Assembly: GCF_007859765.1 (NCBI RefSeq)
Contig: NZ_SIHJ01000001.1
Coordinates: 434,767-498,766 of the forward strand
From: Posidoniimonas corsicana
GTDB lineage: Bacteria > Planctomycetota > Planctomycetia > Pirellulales > Lacipirellulaceae
DNA: 64,000 nucleotides
Direction of reading: 5' to 3'
This document shows, in pieces, positions 27,593 to 35,816 of the stretch. Both the position numbers and the translations under genes were made by a program. The notes beneath the pieces were generated by a model. That model was not told the DNA's origin, did not search any database, and was given only the letters and a program-made list of their open reading frames with translations. How positions within the stretch are numbered: position 1 is the first letter of the stretch; every line of letters starts with the position of its first letter.

Positions 27593-28783
27593 ATGCCCAA
27601 AAAGATCGCTCTACTGATCGAGTCGTCGCGGGGGTACGGGCGGGACTTGCTGCGTGGGGTTGCGGCATACACGCGGACTCACGGGCCGTACTCCATCTAT
27701 CGCCACGAACGCTCGCTCGGCGACGCCGTGCCGTCCTGGCTGGAAAACTGGCGGGGCGACGGCGTGATCGCGCGGATCGAGACGCCGGAACTCGCTGGGT
27801 TCCTGGCCGACTCTGGCCTTCCTGTTGTGGACTTACGCGACAAGATCCGTCTGACAGGAGTGCCAAGCATCGAAACCAACGACCAGTCAGTGGCTCGCCT
27901 AGCCTGCGAGCACTTCTTGGAGCGTGGCATCCGAAACTTTGCATACTGCGGGTTCCAAGGTCTTAACTTTTCCAGCCGCCGAGAGGCGTTCACCGTCGCG
28001 TACCTCGCTGAGGTTGGCGTTTCGCCAAGTGTCTACAACAGTCCCGGAGGAGTGTCGACGGATACCGCCACGACCGAAGCCGAAGGCATCGTTCATCAAA
28101 ACAAGCTCGCCGAGTGGCTCCGGTCCCTTCCGAAGCACACCGGCCTGATTGCTTGTAATGACATCCGTGGAGCTCAGGTTCTAGGCGTCTGTCGAGAGGT
28201 TGGCATTTCGGTGCCCGACGATCTTTCTGTAGTGGGAGTCGACGACGACCGGCTGGTGTGCGAACTGACAACGCCGCCGATGAGCAGTGTCGCGACAGAC
28301 GCGTACCGCATCGGCTACATGGCTGCCGAGATGCTGGCCGGAATGATGCTGGGAGTCGCCCCTTCTGGAGATAAGTTCTTCGTAGACGCAAGGTCGGTCG
28401 TCGCCCGTCACTCCTCCGACCTTCTCGCGATCAGTGATGAGGATGTCGCCTCGGCAATCCGATTCATCCGTGACCACGCGAACGAAGGCGTGTCCGTCGA
28501 TGATGTCGCGGCCGCTGTAAGCCTGTCGAGAAGCACGCTCGACCGACGTTTCGCTCAGCATGCGGGCACAACGGTGAAGGCGGAGATCACCCGGGTACGC
28601 ATCGAGCGTCTGAAGCAGCTTCTTGTCGACACCGACTACCCACTGTCGGCCATTGCCAACATGGTCGGCTTTTCGCACGTGGAGTACATGTTGACGATGT
28701 TCAAGCAACACACCGGCGACACCCCGGGCCAATTTAGGCGACTGTACCAGTCGCTACGGGGCGAAAGCACTCAGCAGTTTTGA
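27593..28783 (+). CDS. XylR-type AraC family transcriptional regulator with LacI-like sensor domain
   Basis: 396 residues. The N-terminal ~275 residues form a periplasmic-binding-protein-like sugar sensor, beginning KKIALLIESSRGYGRDLLRGVAAY and including GLIACNDIRGAQVLGVCREVGI, PDDLSVVGVDDD and TPPMSSV. The C-terminal ~100 residues form an AraC HTH domain (IRDHANEGVSVDDVAAAVSLSRSTLDRRF and YPLSAIANMVGFSHVEYMLTMFKQHTGDTPGQFR). This is the layout of the xylose activator XylR, but ligand residues cannot be inferred. Divergent placement from the sulfatase/GH operon makes it the likely sugar-responsive activator of that operon. Its last codons (STQQF-stop) lie inside the end of an IS remnant, so the native C-terminus may have been slightly different. 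Confidence 0.92.
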   Translation: MPKKIALLIESSRGYGRDLLRGVAAYTRTHGPYSIYRHERSLGDAVPSWLENWRGDGVIARIETPELAGFLADSGLPVVDLRDKIRLTGVPSIETNDQSVARLACEHFLERGIRNFAYCGFQGLNFSSRREAFTVAYLAEVGVSPSVYNSPGGVSTDTATTEAEGIVHQNKLAEWLRSLPKHTGLIACNDIRGAQVLGVCREVGISVPDDLSVVGVDDDRLVCELTTPPMSSVATDAYRIGYMAAEMLAGMMLGVAPSGDKFFVDARSVVARHSSDLLAISDEDVASAIRFIRDHANEGVSVDDVAAAVSLSRSTLDRRFAQHAGTTVKAEITRVRIERLKQLLVDTDYPLSAIANMVGFSHVEYMLTMFKQHTGDTPGQFRRLYQSLRGESTQQF

Positions 28784-29093
28784 CGAAGCGAAGTCTTGTA
28801 GCCACCCAATCGTGTCTGCATCGCTTGCGATGCGTTGGCAGATAGCGTCCATGGCGAGCGAGTTCCAGGCATTCTGGATGACAGCTAGGCCGTGGTACTG
28901 TGCTTGCTTCCGCCGCCGTCCTTTGCCCCAGCCGAAGAGCCTCTCCATAACCGGCGGTGCGCCGTGCGGCCACTGCAGCGTATACTTCGCGGCGCGTCCT
29001 CCCAGCGGGAGCCGGTCGCCAAGGCGCACCACAACACGCCCATCAATGCGCGGTGCCCGACCCTATCCGCAACCGGGCAGAGCGGTTCCACAT
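28779..29093 (-). mobile_element. Decayed IS5-type remnant, right copy of an inverted pair
   Basis: Read on the minus strand, it gives ALMGVLWCALATGSRWED, CSGRTAHRRLWRG and, in another frame, IQNAWNSLAMDAICQRIAS and DFASSKLL. It is the inverted homologue of 11530-11838 and ends at the same ttcgtcaaaact sequence. This copy keeps a segment (tatggagaggctcttcgg) missing from the left copy, so the two decayed independently. It overlaps the last three bases of the regulator gene and abuts a truncated glycoside hydrolase gene. Confidence 0.75.
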
Positions 29094-29095
29094 AA

Positions 29096-29968
29096 ATCGC
29101 CGAAGACTGGATCCCGATCAACGCCAGGCCCCATGCCTGGGATGCGCCCCTGATCACGCACGCGGTAAGTCAGAAAGGCGGTGGCAACTTCGAGATCCTT
29201 GATCCCGCGGTCGATGAACGAACGAGTCCCACCGGGAAGGCCGGAACCTATCGCCATCCGCATTGGGTGAATGAAGACCCCGCCATTTGCTCGACAAATG
29301 TCGCCGAGTACGAGGTCCATGACCCCGAGCAGAACGCCTATGGAGATTGGGCTGCGATCGCCATTGGCGGGCGGTACTACTTATTCTGCGACTACGATCC
29401 GGCCGAAGGTCTGTACATGAGCGTGGGGCGCGTCACCGTGTCAGATATCAACGAGCCCTTCAAGTGGTGCGGCCACGTTGAAAAGAGGCGCCCCGCCCCA
29501 GACATGATGCTTGCGGAGGGGCGATTCTACCTGGTTACTCAACAAGCGACCGACTATGTCAGCCCTGGCCCCTAGGTGAATGAGGTGTGGGCCTGAGTGG
29601 GCGTGGACATCGAAGGCGACGGTCGGGTCGACCGCTGGACTGATTGGCAGAGGATTCGTCAAGAGTAAGATCACGCCCCTAGGTTCTCAAAGCAGGTCGC
29701 TAGGTCGCCAGCCAAGGTGGACCTGTCCGACTTGCCCGACGGACGTGCGTTCCGCTTAGAGATTCAGTTGAGAGATGCGACCGAAAACAGCTCAAACCCC
29801 ATACTGGAAAAAGTCACCGTCTCATTTGAAGAGTTAGGTGGCGAAACAGGAAGGCAGCAAACCAGGCTGAGCGGCTACAACTCCTCCATTAGCGGCCACT
29901 GGTCGAAGCTTCTCGAAGCGGATCTCCCGTCGACCTGCAAGATCACCCAGCGGTCTCGCGGGGCGTAG
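29096..29968 (+). pseudogene. Glycoside hydrolase pseudogene (beta-propeller type), 5' truncated with three in-frame stops
   Basis: One uninterrupted reading frame encodes coherent protein: EDWIPINARPHAWDAPLITH, YRHPHWVNEDPAIC, AIAIGGRYYLFCDYDPAEGL, MMLAEGRFYLVTQQATDYVSPGP, then stop TAG (29573), VNEVWA, stop TGA (29594), VGVDIEGDGRVDRWTDWQRI, stop TAA (29666), and DLSDLPDGRAFRLEIQLRDA. The YYLFCDYD and RFYLVTQQ blades resemble GH43-clan propellers. The 5' end is replaced by the IS remnant. There are no frameshifts, so the nonsense changes appear recent. Past about 29870 the frame overlaps the opposing gene and has no meaning. The parent activity was probably part of the neighbouring glycan pathway. 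Confidence 0.75.
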
Positions 29969-31539
29969 AGGTCGTAGCGAATCCGCGTCCCGTCGGGGCT
30001 GGTGAACTCGCTGCGTAGACGTTCGCGGTCCGGGTTTGCCGTCGCGATTGCGGTGAGTACGGCATGAGGGTTGGAAGAATCGCTCAGGTGCATAAGGCCC
30101 AGATCTTCGGCCGAGTACACGGAGATACAGAGGCGGTCGCTGCGCTGGTACACCGACCACGCCGCATCCGCTGCATCGGGCGTCCACCCCGTCGGCGTTC
30201 GGACCCGTCCCGCCGCTACGGCGAAGCGACGCCAGACGCCGGTGTTGTTCCAGGTGTCAAAGTCCTTTCCAGGGCCTGCCAAGTGGATCACCTCCGAGAG
30301 CTGCGACGCGTTGTCATCTAGCAGCAGGGTGGTGGGCCGTGCCACAACGAGAGACGACTCGCCCCGTCCAACCCCACCGGCCGAAAGCAGGTATCCTGGC
30401 CCACCTGAGTAGATCTCGGGAGAGCTCGCCGGGCCGTGGCCTATGCGTACGAGGTAGTCTCTCGGCTTGTCGAGCACCCAATGTGCGGTTGTGTCGGGCA
30501 GCCTGTAGGGAGACCAGCACGCCCAAAGAGCGTGGTGCAGACCGCCCGCCCGTACCCGCAACTGGGTGGGGGCGTCCGGGGACAAGCTGACCCACGACTT
30601 CATCAGCGCGGTGTGGTAGTCGCCGGCCAGGTCGGTGCTGCCCGCGTGCCGGCGCTGCCGTCGGAAAGGAGGAAACTGGCGAAGACCTAGGCTCGCCACG
30701 GCGTACTCCCAGTTGAGGCGATCTAGCAGCTTCCGCGCCGCCGCACGAACAGCGGGCGAGCCGAAAGCTTCCAGGTTGAGCAGGGCGGTGAGGGTGTAGC
30801 CCTCGTACGGAATCGAATTGAACTCGTAGAATCCCGCTTCGCCAAGTTTCGCTAGGTGCCTTAGGAGCCACTGTTCCAAACCGTTGGCTTTATTGTCGTG
30901 GTCGGCGTCCGAACTTCCGTGCAGGCACAGCCAGCGATTCTTGAGGTATCGCGAGCCTTCTGTCATCAGCAGGTGGTTCTCGGTGTCGAGAACGATCCCA
31001 AGTGTGTTCGGCACGGACAAGAGCGGACTTCCCCCATCTTCGGTCAACAGGACACCCAGCAGGTGCTCAACGGTCTTCGGGTAGAGCAGGGTGGGGTCAT
31101 CCCCGAACAAGAAGAGGATCGGAATGAGTGCGGCCAGCGTAAAGTCGTAGTCGCCCTTCTCGTGTAGTGCCCAAGTGGACCCCACGCTCCCCAATGGCGT
31201 GGCTTTCTGGAGGTAAGCGTTCGCTTCTTCGACTTCTCGTCGCAAAGCCAGCCGCCCCATTAGGGCACGCGGAGCGTGAACCTTGCCGTGCGTAGCCCAA
31301 TCCTGAAGCGGCACGCCCGCCCAGTGCTCCAAGACTTGGTCGTTGAGCTGGGAACGCGCGTTCCACGGCTGAGTTCGCCGTTCCGGGACCTCGACATTAC
31401 CCCGCGTTAGCGGTACAGGCGTCCTCCGCGATGCGCTGGTTGCGACTTTGAAGTACCTGAGAACCAACAGCAGTAGGCAGAGGCAAATGAACCCGCCGAA
31501 CAGAATACGGCTGCGTCGCAGAAAAGACCGGGCTTTCAT
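29875..31539 (-). CDS. Membrane-anchored protein of unknown function, possible (alpha/alpha)-toroid enzyme
   Basis: 554 residues. A strong N-terminal membrane segment (LFGGFICLCLLLLVLRYF) without an obvious cleavage site suggests a signal anchor. Helical repeats (ALMGRLALRREVEEANAYLQ, HLLGVLLTEDGG, LTALLNLEAFGSPAVRAAARKLLD) are followed by a His-rich stretch (LRVRAGGLHHALWACWS) and a beta-rich C-terminal half. Helical toroid plus beta-sandwich is the layout of heparinase II/III and alginate-lyase relatives, and a NHLLM / YEGYT pattern would suit a glycan cleft. I cannot assign a family; polysaccharide-lyase-like function is only inferred from fold impression and the neighbouring carbohydrate genes. 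Confidence 0.6.
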   Translation of the reverse strand: MKARSFLRRSRILFGGFICLCLLLLVLRYFKVATSASRRTPVPLTRGNVEVPERRTQPWNARSQLNDQVLEHWAGVPLQDWATHGKVHAPRALMGRLALRREVEEANAYLQKATPLGSVGSTWALHEKGDYDFTLAALIPILFLFGDDPTLLYPKTVEHLLGVLLTEDGGSPLLSVPNTLGIVLDTENHLLMTEGSRYLKNRWLCLHGSSDADHDNKANGLEQWLLRHLAKLGEAGFYEFNSIPYEGYTLTALLNLEAFGSPAVRAAARKLLDRLNWEYAVASLGLRQFPPFRRQRRHAGSTDLAGDYHTALMKSWVSLSPDAPTQLRVRAGGLHHALWACWSPYRLPDTTAHWVLDKPRDYLVRIGHGPASSPEIYSGGPGYLLSAGGVGRGESSLVVARPTTLLLDDNASQLSEVIHLAGPGKDFDTWNNTGVWRRFAVAAGRVRTPTGWTPDAADAAWSVYQRSDRLCISVYSAEDLGLMHLSDSSNPHAVLTAIATANPDRERLRSEFTSPDGTRIRYDLYAPRDRWVILQVDGRSASRSFDQWPLMEEL

Positions 31540-32519
31540 GAGGCAAGTCTTTTGGTTCAGAGGACCAAGCCACGCAGCGGATCCTCCTCACGATAGTCGG
31601 GCGACGCAGCCCAGCCAAGCAGACACTTGCAGTCGGAACGCCGACCCTTGTCAGCCTACTAACGTTTGCAACGCGGGCGTCCAGCAACTCGAGTCCGGCC
31701 CCAAGCTAGTCTATGATCTGGGCGATCGGTCTAGAGGCGATTGCTGCAATCAACTCGCAGGTCCACTAGGGGGCAACCAAGCCTGGACCGTAGAAGGAGC
31801 GATGGCTCGGCCCTGCGTAGGCAGCATGGGGCAGAAGGAACCGACGGGAATGCTTGAACCGGCGCCCCCAGACCCGCCCAGGCCCCGTTAGGCAGTTCCT
31901 CCATTTCTGAAGAATTGCCCGGGATGGATCGCTTGTCTCCGGTAAATAACTTGCGGAGGAGAGGGGGCTTTGGTTTGGTAGTGGGCCCCTGGGGGCAAGC
32001 TGTATGCGTGCGCCGCTCTCACCGAACAATAGGCGATTGGTTGCAGCCCACCGGGAGTTGCTGGCGAGGCGAGGTGCCTTTGCCTCGGCCTGCGGCTGCT
32101 CAACTCCGTTTTACTCAAAAGTTTTCAAATTAGTTTCGTAAACCTTCGATAGCATTGCGGACAAACTTCCGTGCCGGCGTAGGTGGATGTATCGCTAAGC
32201 GAAGGCTTTTTGTCGCCGGTCCGATTGCTCCTAAATGCTGAGCTCTTCGAGGCTTACTGCGTTGCTTGCTAGGTCCTGATTCTCTTCTTGTCACGTCAAA
32301 TCAATGAGCTCTTGATGCTGCTTCAGAGGGCGTCGATGTCGTCTGCATTGCCAAGGATGCGGGAGCCGTTTGGTTTGGCCTAGACGGATTTGGCGGCCGA
32401 CCGGGAGGCGTCTGCCCACTGTTGTCGCGAACAAGAGAACGCTTGTTGTTTCTGCAGCCGGCTCCTGCGCTGTGGAGTATTACTCCTTTGATTCTCTTCT
32501 TTAGAAGGTGAAGCGACTA
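31540..32519. other. Long intergenic region before the PEP-CTERM cluster
   Basis: About 980 bases. Open frames here have skewed composition and no recognisable motifs. The final part is AT-richer than its surroundings and probably holds the promoter of the PEP-CTERM gene, with AGAAGGTG as its ribosome binding site. No RNA gene or repeat was identified. Confidence 0.5.
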
Positions 32520-33446
32520 ATGATTGTCAGAAAGAACCTTGCCGCGTGCGCGATGGCCATGTCGGCCCTTGCTTGCTGCAATGCAGTCCACGCTTTTGAG
32601 CAGATCCCCCTGAGCTCTACGTGGTCCGAGTGGGACACCTCGAACCTAGGTAGCGGTGTGCAGGACCTTTCGGGCCAGTCGTCGACTGGCTACACCACCA
32701 CGATCAATGGCGTTGTGGGAGAAACGGGTGAGATCCCTCAGGTCTACCAGATCTTTGATCCACTGAGGCTGGATCGGATCGGCGACAAGGTTGAAGTGTC
32801 GTTCGATATCCAATTCTCCACCGCTACGGATATCTCGATCGACACCGACTTCCGTGCCGGCATCAGTTCTACCGCGAATAACTCCGGCGCCGTCTACGGG
32901 TTTGACGGGGGCCCCCTTGGGGGGACTTCGGTCCGCCTGCGTTACGACTCCAATGGTTTGACCTGGATTGGCGACCCCGCAGACGTGCCTGGCACCGGCT
33001 ACCCGAACGCCTTTGACGAGACCAACATCAACCATTCGCTCAACGCCAGTGGCACGCTGGGCAGCGGCGGCGGGTCGCCGGCCGGCTCGGCGGTAGGAGA
33101 AAACACCACCGAGACCCATTCGTTCTTGCTGTCGTTGGAACGCGTCGCCGGTGGGTTGGTCGGCTCCTCGTCGTGGACCTCCGATGCTCCAGGCGCTGTT
33201 CCTGTCGTTAACTCGTACGGTAGCCCCTTCGACGATTCGGCGTTGGCGCTCGGCGCAACCAACAGCATCGACATGATCCAGATCGCCATGCTGGAAGAGA
33301 ACATCAACAGCACCTATCCGGTCAGCTGGACGGTTTCCAATGTGAGCGTGTCGGGCACACCCGTGCCCGAACCGGCTGGCGCGTTGCTACTGGTTGGAGT
33401 GCTCGCGGGAGCCGCGTCCCGCGTGCGGCGGGCTCGTTTGGGTTGA
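32520..33446 (+). CDS. PEP-CTERM surface protein
   Basis: 308 residues from ATG 32520, with AGAAGG upstream; GTG 32508 is an alternative. A signal peptide (LAACAMAMSALACCNAVHA) is followed by a beta-rich domain (WSEWDTSNLGSGVQDLSGQSS, EVSFDIQF) and a C-terminal sorting signal: V-P-E-P, a hydrophobic helix (AGALLLVGVLAGAA) and a basic end (RVRRARLG). PEP-CTERM proteins are handled by an exosortase at the inner membrane and end up on the cell surface or in matrix. The N-terminal domain is paralogous to that of the protein at 35817-37061. No exosortase is present in this window. Confidence 0.88.
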   Translation: MIVRKNLAACAMAMSALACCNAVHAFEQIPLSSTWSEWDTSNLGSGVQDLSGQSSTGYTTTINGVVGETGEIPQVYQIFDPLRLDRIGDKVEVSFDIQFSTATDISIDTDFRAGISSTANNSGAVYGFDGGPLGGTSVRLRYDSNGLTWIGDPADVPGTGYPNAFDETNINHSLNASGTLGSGGGSPAGSAVGENTTETHSFLLSLERVAGGLVGSSSWTSDAPGAVPVVNSYGSPFDDSALALGATNSIDMIQIAMLEENINSTYPVSWTVSNVSVSGTPVPEPAGALLLVGVLAGAASRVRRARLG

Positions 33447-33823
33447 CCCGCTGGCTACGCACAGCGGTACGTCTTGGTATCGACACGGGGGAGAGAGCAG
33501 CTGCTTGGCATCGTCCTGGCAGGCAGATTCCGGTAGCTGCCTCTCCTCCCTTCTTGCTGGTCAACGAGAACCGAGGAACGCCAATGGGGCGTTGGAAGTA
33601 TCGAAGTGTTTCGGTCTTGCTTGTCGAATGGGTGTCTGTCAGCGACGAGTCGCTCGGTGACCGGCGCCCGAATAGAGAGGTTACAGCGGTCGCACGCGTT
33701 TCCCATCGTTCTTCTAGCTGCTCGGTCAACTTCGGATAGGCCGTGTGGATGGGATGACGAGCAATCGGTTTCAAAGCAGGCGGTCATCTATCACGTGTAT
33801 CTCTTGAATCAGGCGGTCTGAGG
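33447..33823. other. Intergenic region between PEP-CTERM genes
   Basis: 377 bases with no supported gene; frames on both strands lack motifs. It may carry a terminator for the upstream gene and a promoter for the next, but none is clear. Confidence 0.5.
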
Positions 33824-35779
33824 ATGCTGGCATCGTTGATACGTTCGCTCCGCCGGGTCGGAGTGAGTCTGATGGTTGCTGGACTAGTGCTGTTCGGTGC
33901 GGCGGCGACCTCCGAGGCGCAGGTCATCAACTGGAGCGCCGACGACGGTGGTGGCGCGGGGTCCGGGACGGGCGACTTCTTTGACCCGACGAACTGGTCT
34001 ACGGGCGTAGTGCCCATTGGAAACAACAAGGCGCCAAGGATTGACGGTGGGGGCACCGCTGTGATCACCGCCGCCGGCACCGGCGCAGGCGTCGACACCG
34101 AGGCCCTTAAGGCGGGAGACTCCGCGGGCAGCTCGGGCGCCTACCGAATGGACAGTGGCTACATTGTTGTCTACGACGCGACCGGCTCGGTGCTCGGCAA
34201 CAACACCAACGCGAGTGGGACGCTTGTCATGAACGGGGGCGCTATCGACTTTGGCGACGTCCCCAACAATGGTGCCGGCGGGGATGCGGCCACACTGGTG
34301 ATCTCCAACGCCCACGGATCAACAGGCAGGCTAGAACTGCACAACGACGCCGTGCTCCGCAGCCTCGGTGGTTGGGACATCGCCGCCGGCGGGAGCGACA
34401 CCGCCCACGGCACGTCCGGACTGCCTTCGGGCGCCATCGTTATGGACGGTGATTCTCACGCGAGTCTAGCTGGCGGGATCAACAACAAGGGCGTGCTGAG
34501 CATGACCCTTTCACAGAACTCGCAGCTCACCATCGGCAACAGCAAGGGGCCGGCGGATGCAACGGGTTCGTTCAGCATCGGGAGCGGCATTCTGAATGTC
34601 GGCGCCCGTCACGGAAACTCTGCGGACATCGTGGTCGAGGACAACGCAGTACTCAATGTGGCGGCTCTGTACAACCAGAAAGCGCGGGCGTCGATTACCG
34701 TGCGGGGAAACGGTGAGTTCAACATCTTCAACACGGGAGTCGGTGGAACCCAGCAAGACTTCCGCATGCAGAACTACTTGGGACGCGAGAACTTCGATAA
34801 CAACGACCCCGACCAGATGTCGAGCACCACTATTACTCTTGAGGGATTCGGCAGGTTTACGGTCGACAGCAATCCCAACCCCTACGCCGCCCCGAGTCAG
34901 GACCCGCCAGACGACGGGCACCCGGATCTGATTTCAACGGCTGGACTGATTCTGTCTTCAGGCGACGACGAGCCACTGCACAGCGGCCTCGACTCCAACG
35001 ACCACTACCGTGGTGGACTCACGGTCATCGATGTCAAAGAGAACGCTGAGCTCTCAGTCGTTCAAGGGTTGTGGATGACCGCCGGCACTGGGGCGACTGC
35101 GTCATCGACGCTGAGAATTACTGGACCAGATGCGACCGTCTCGGTTGGCGATCTGATCATGGCGGAGATCGTGGACCAGACGCTTACCGCCGGCGGTGTG
35201 ACGTTTGGCAGTCCGCTCTACAAGACACGCTCTGGCTCAGCTTCACTGCACAGCGTCATCACCGGGTCGAGTCATTCGATCATTCAGGTCACCGATGACG
35301 CCCGTATCGGTAATGGGGAGCTTGTGGTGGAGTTGAGTGGATACAGCCCAGCTGCCGGCGACAGTTATACCCTGCTTCAGACGGGCGACCCCAACGGCGT
35401 CGACGGCGAGTTCAAGACCGTCGACCTGAGCCTGGCGCCGTTGACCAGCGGATTGACCTGGGACCTGATCTATAACGCCAACAGTGTGGTCCTGAGTGTA
35501 TCCAGCGACACGCCCACACCGGTCGGCGACTACAACGGCGATGGTTTGGTGGACGCGGCCGACTACACAGTGTGGCGTGACACGCTGGGATCGACGACAG
35601 ACTTATTGGCCGATGGCAATGGAAACGGCGAAGTCGATCAAGCCGACTACGATCTCTGGCGTTCGAACTACGGCGCCACCACAGGCGCCGCGGCATCTGC
35701 CGGCGCCAATGCTCCAGAGCCCGCCGCCATGGTATTGGCCTTAGCGGTTTCGTGCCTATTGGCTTGTAGCCGTCTTTGA
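33824..35779 (+). CDS. Autotransporter-like beta-helix protein with dockerin repeat and PEP-CTERM-like tail
   Basis: 651 residues. A signal peptide (LMVAGLVLFGAAATSEAQ) precedes a long Gly/Asn/Asp-rich region typical of right-handed beta-helices (ASGTLVMNGGAIDFGD, GNGEFNIFNTGV). A dockerin-type pair of calcium loops follows (D-Y-N-G-D-G-L-V-D-A-A-D-Y and D-G-N-G-N-G-E-V-D-Q-A-D-Y, about residues 567-625). The C-terminus is A-P-E-P followed by AMVLALAVSCLLAC and a short basic end. Such proteins are exported surface or matrix components in planctomycetes. The dockerin may bind a partner or simply act as a calcium-stabilised spacer, since no cohesin is seen nearby. Confidence 0.85.
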   Translation: MLASLIRSLRRVGVSLMVAGLVLFGAAATSEAQVINWSADDGGGAGSGTGDFFDPTNWSTGVVPIGNNKAPRIDGGGTAVITAAGTGAGVDTEALKAGDSAGSSGAYRMDSGYIVVYDATGSVLGNNTNASGTLVMNGGAIDFGDVPNNGAGGDAATLVISNAHGSTGRLELHNDAVLRSLGGWDIAAGGSDTAHGTSGLPSGAIVMDGDSHASLAGGINNKGVLSMTLSQNSQLTIGNSKGPADATGSFSIGSGILNVGARHGNSADIVVEDNAVLNVAALYNQKARASITVRGNGEFNIFNTGVGGTQQDFRMQNYLGRENFDNNDPDQMSSTTITLEGFGRFTVDSNPNPYAAPSQDPPDDGHPDLISTAGLILSSGDDEPLHSGLDSNDHYRGGLTVIDVKENAELSVVQGLWMTAGTGATASSTLRITGPDATVSVGDLIMAEIVDQTLTAGGVTFGSPLYKTRSGSASLHSVITGSSHSIIQVTDDARIGNGELVVELSGYSPAAGDSYTLLQTGDPNGVDGEFKTVDLSLAPLTSGLTWDLIYNANSVVLSVSSDTPTPVGDYNGDGLVDAADYTVWRDTLGSTTDLLADGNGNGEVDQADYDLWRSNYGATTGAAASAGANAPEPAAMVLALAVSCLLACSRL

Positions 35780-35816
35780 TCTTCGCAACCCACTCGCACT
35801 AAAGAAGCGGAATACA

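Noticed and set aside
31766-32029. Minus-strand open frame in the gap before the PEP-CTERM genes
   Set aside because: It has no ribosome binding site, no motif and random-looking composition.
33455-33787. Minus-strand 110-codon frame between PEP-CTERM genes
   Set aside because: It has Cys/Arg/Thr-rich shadow composition and no domain or start signal.
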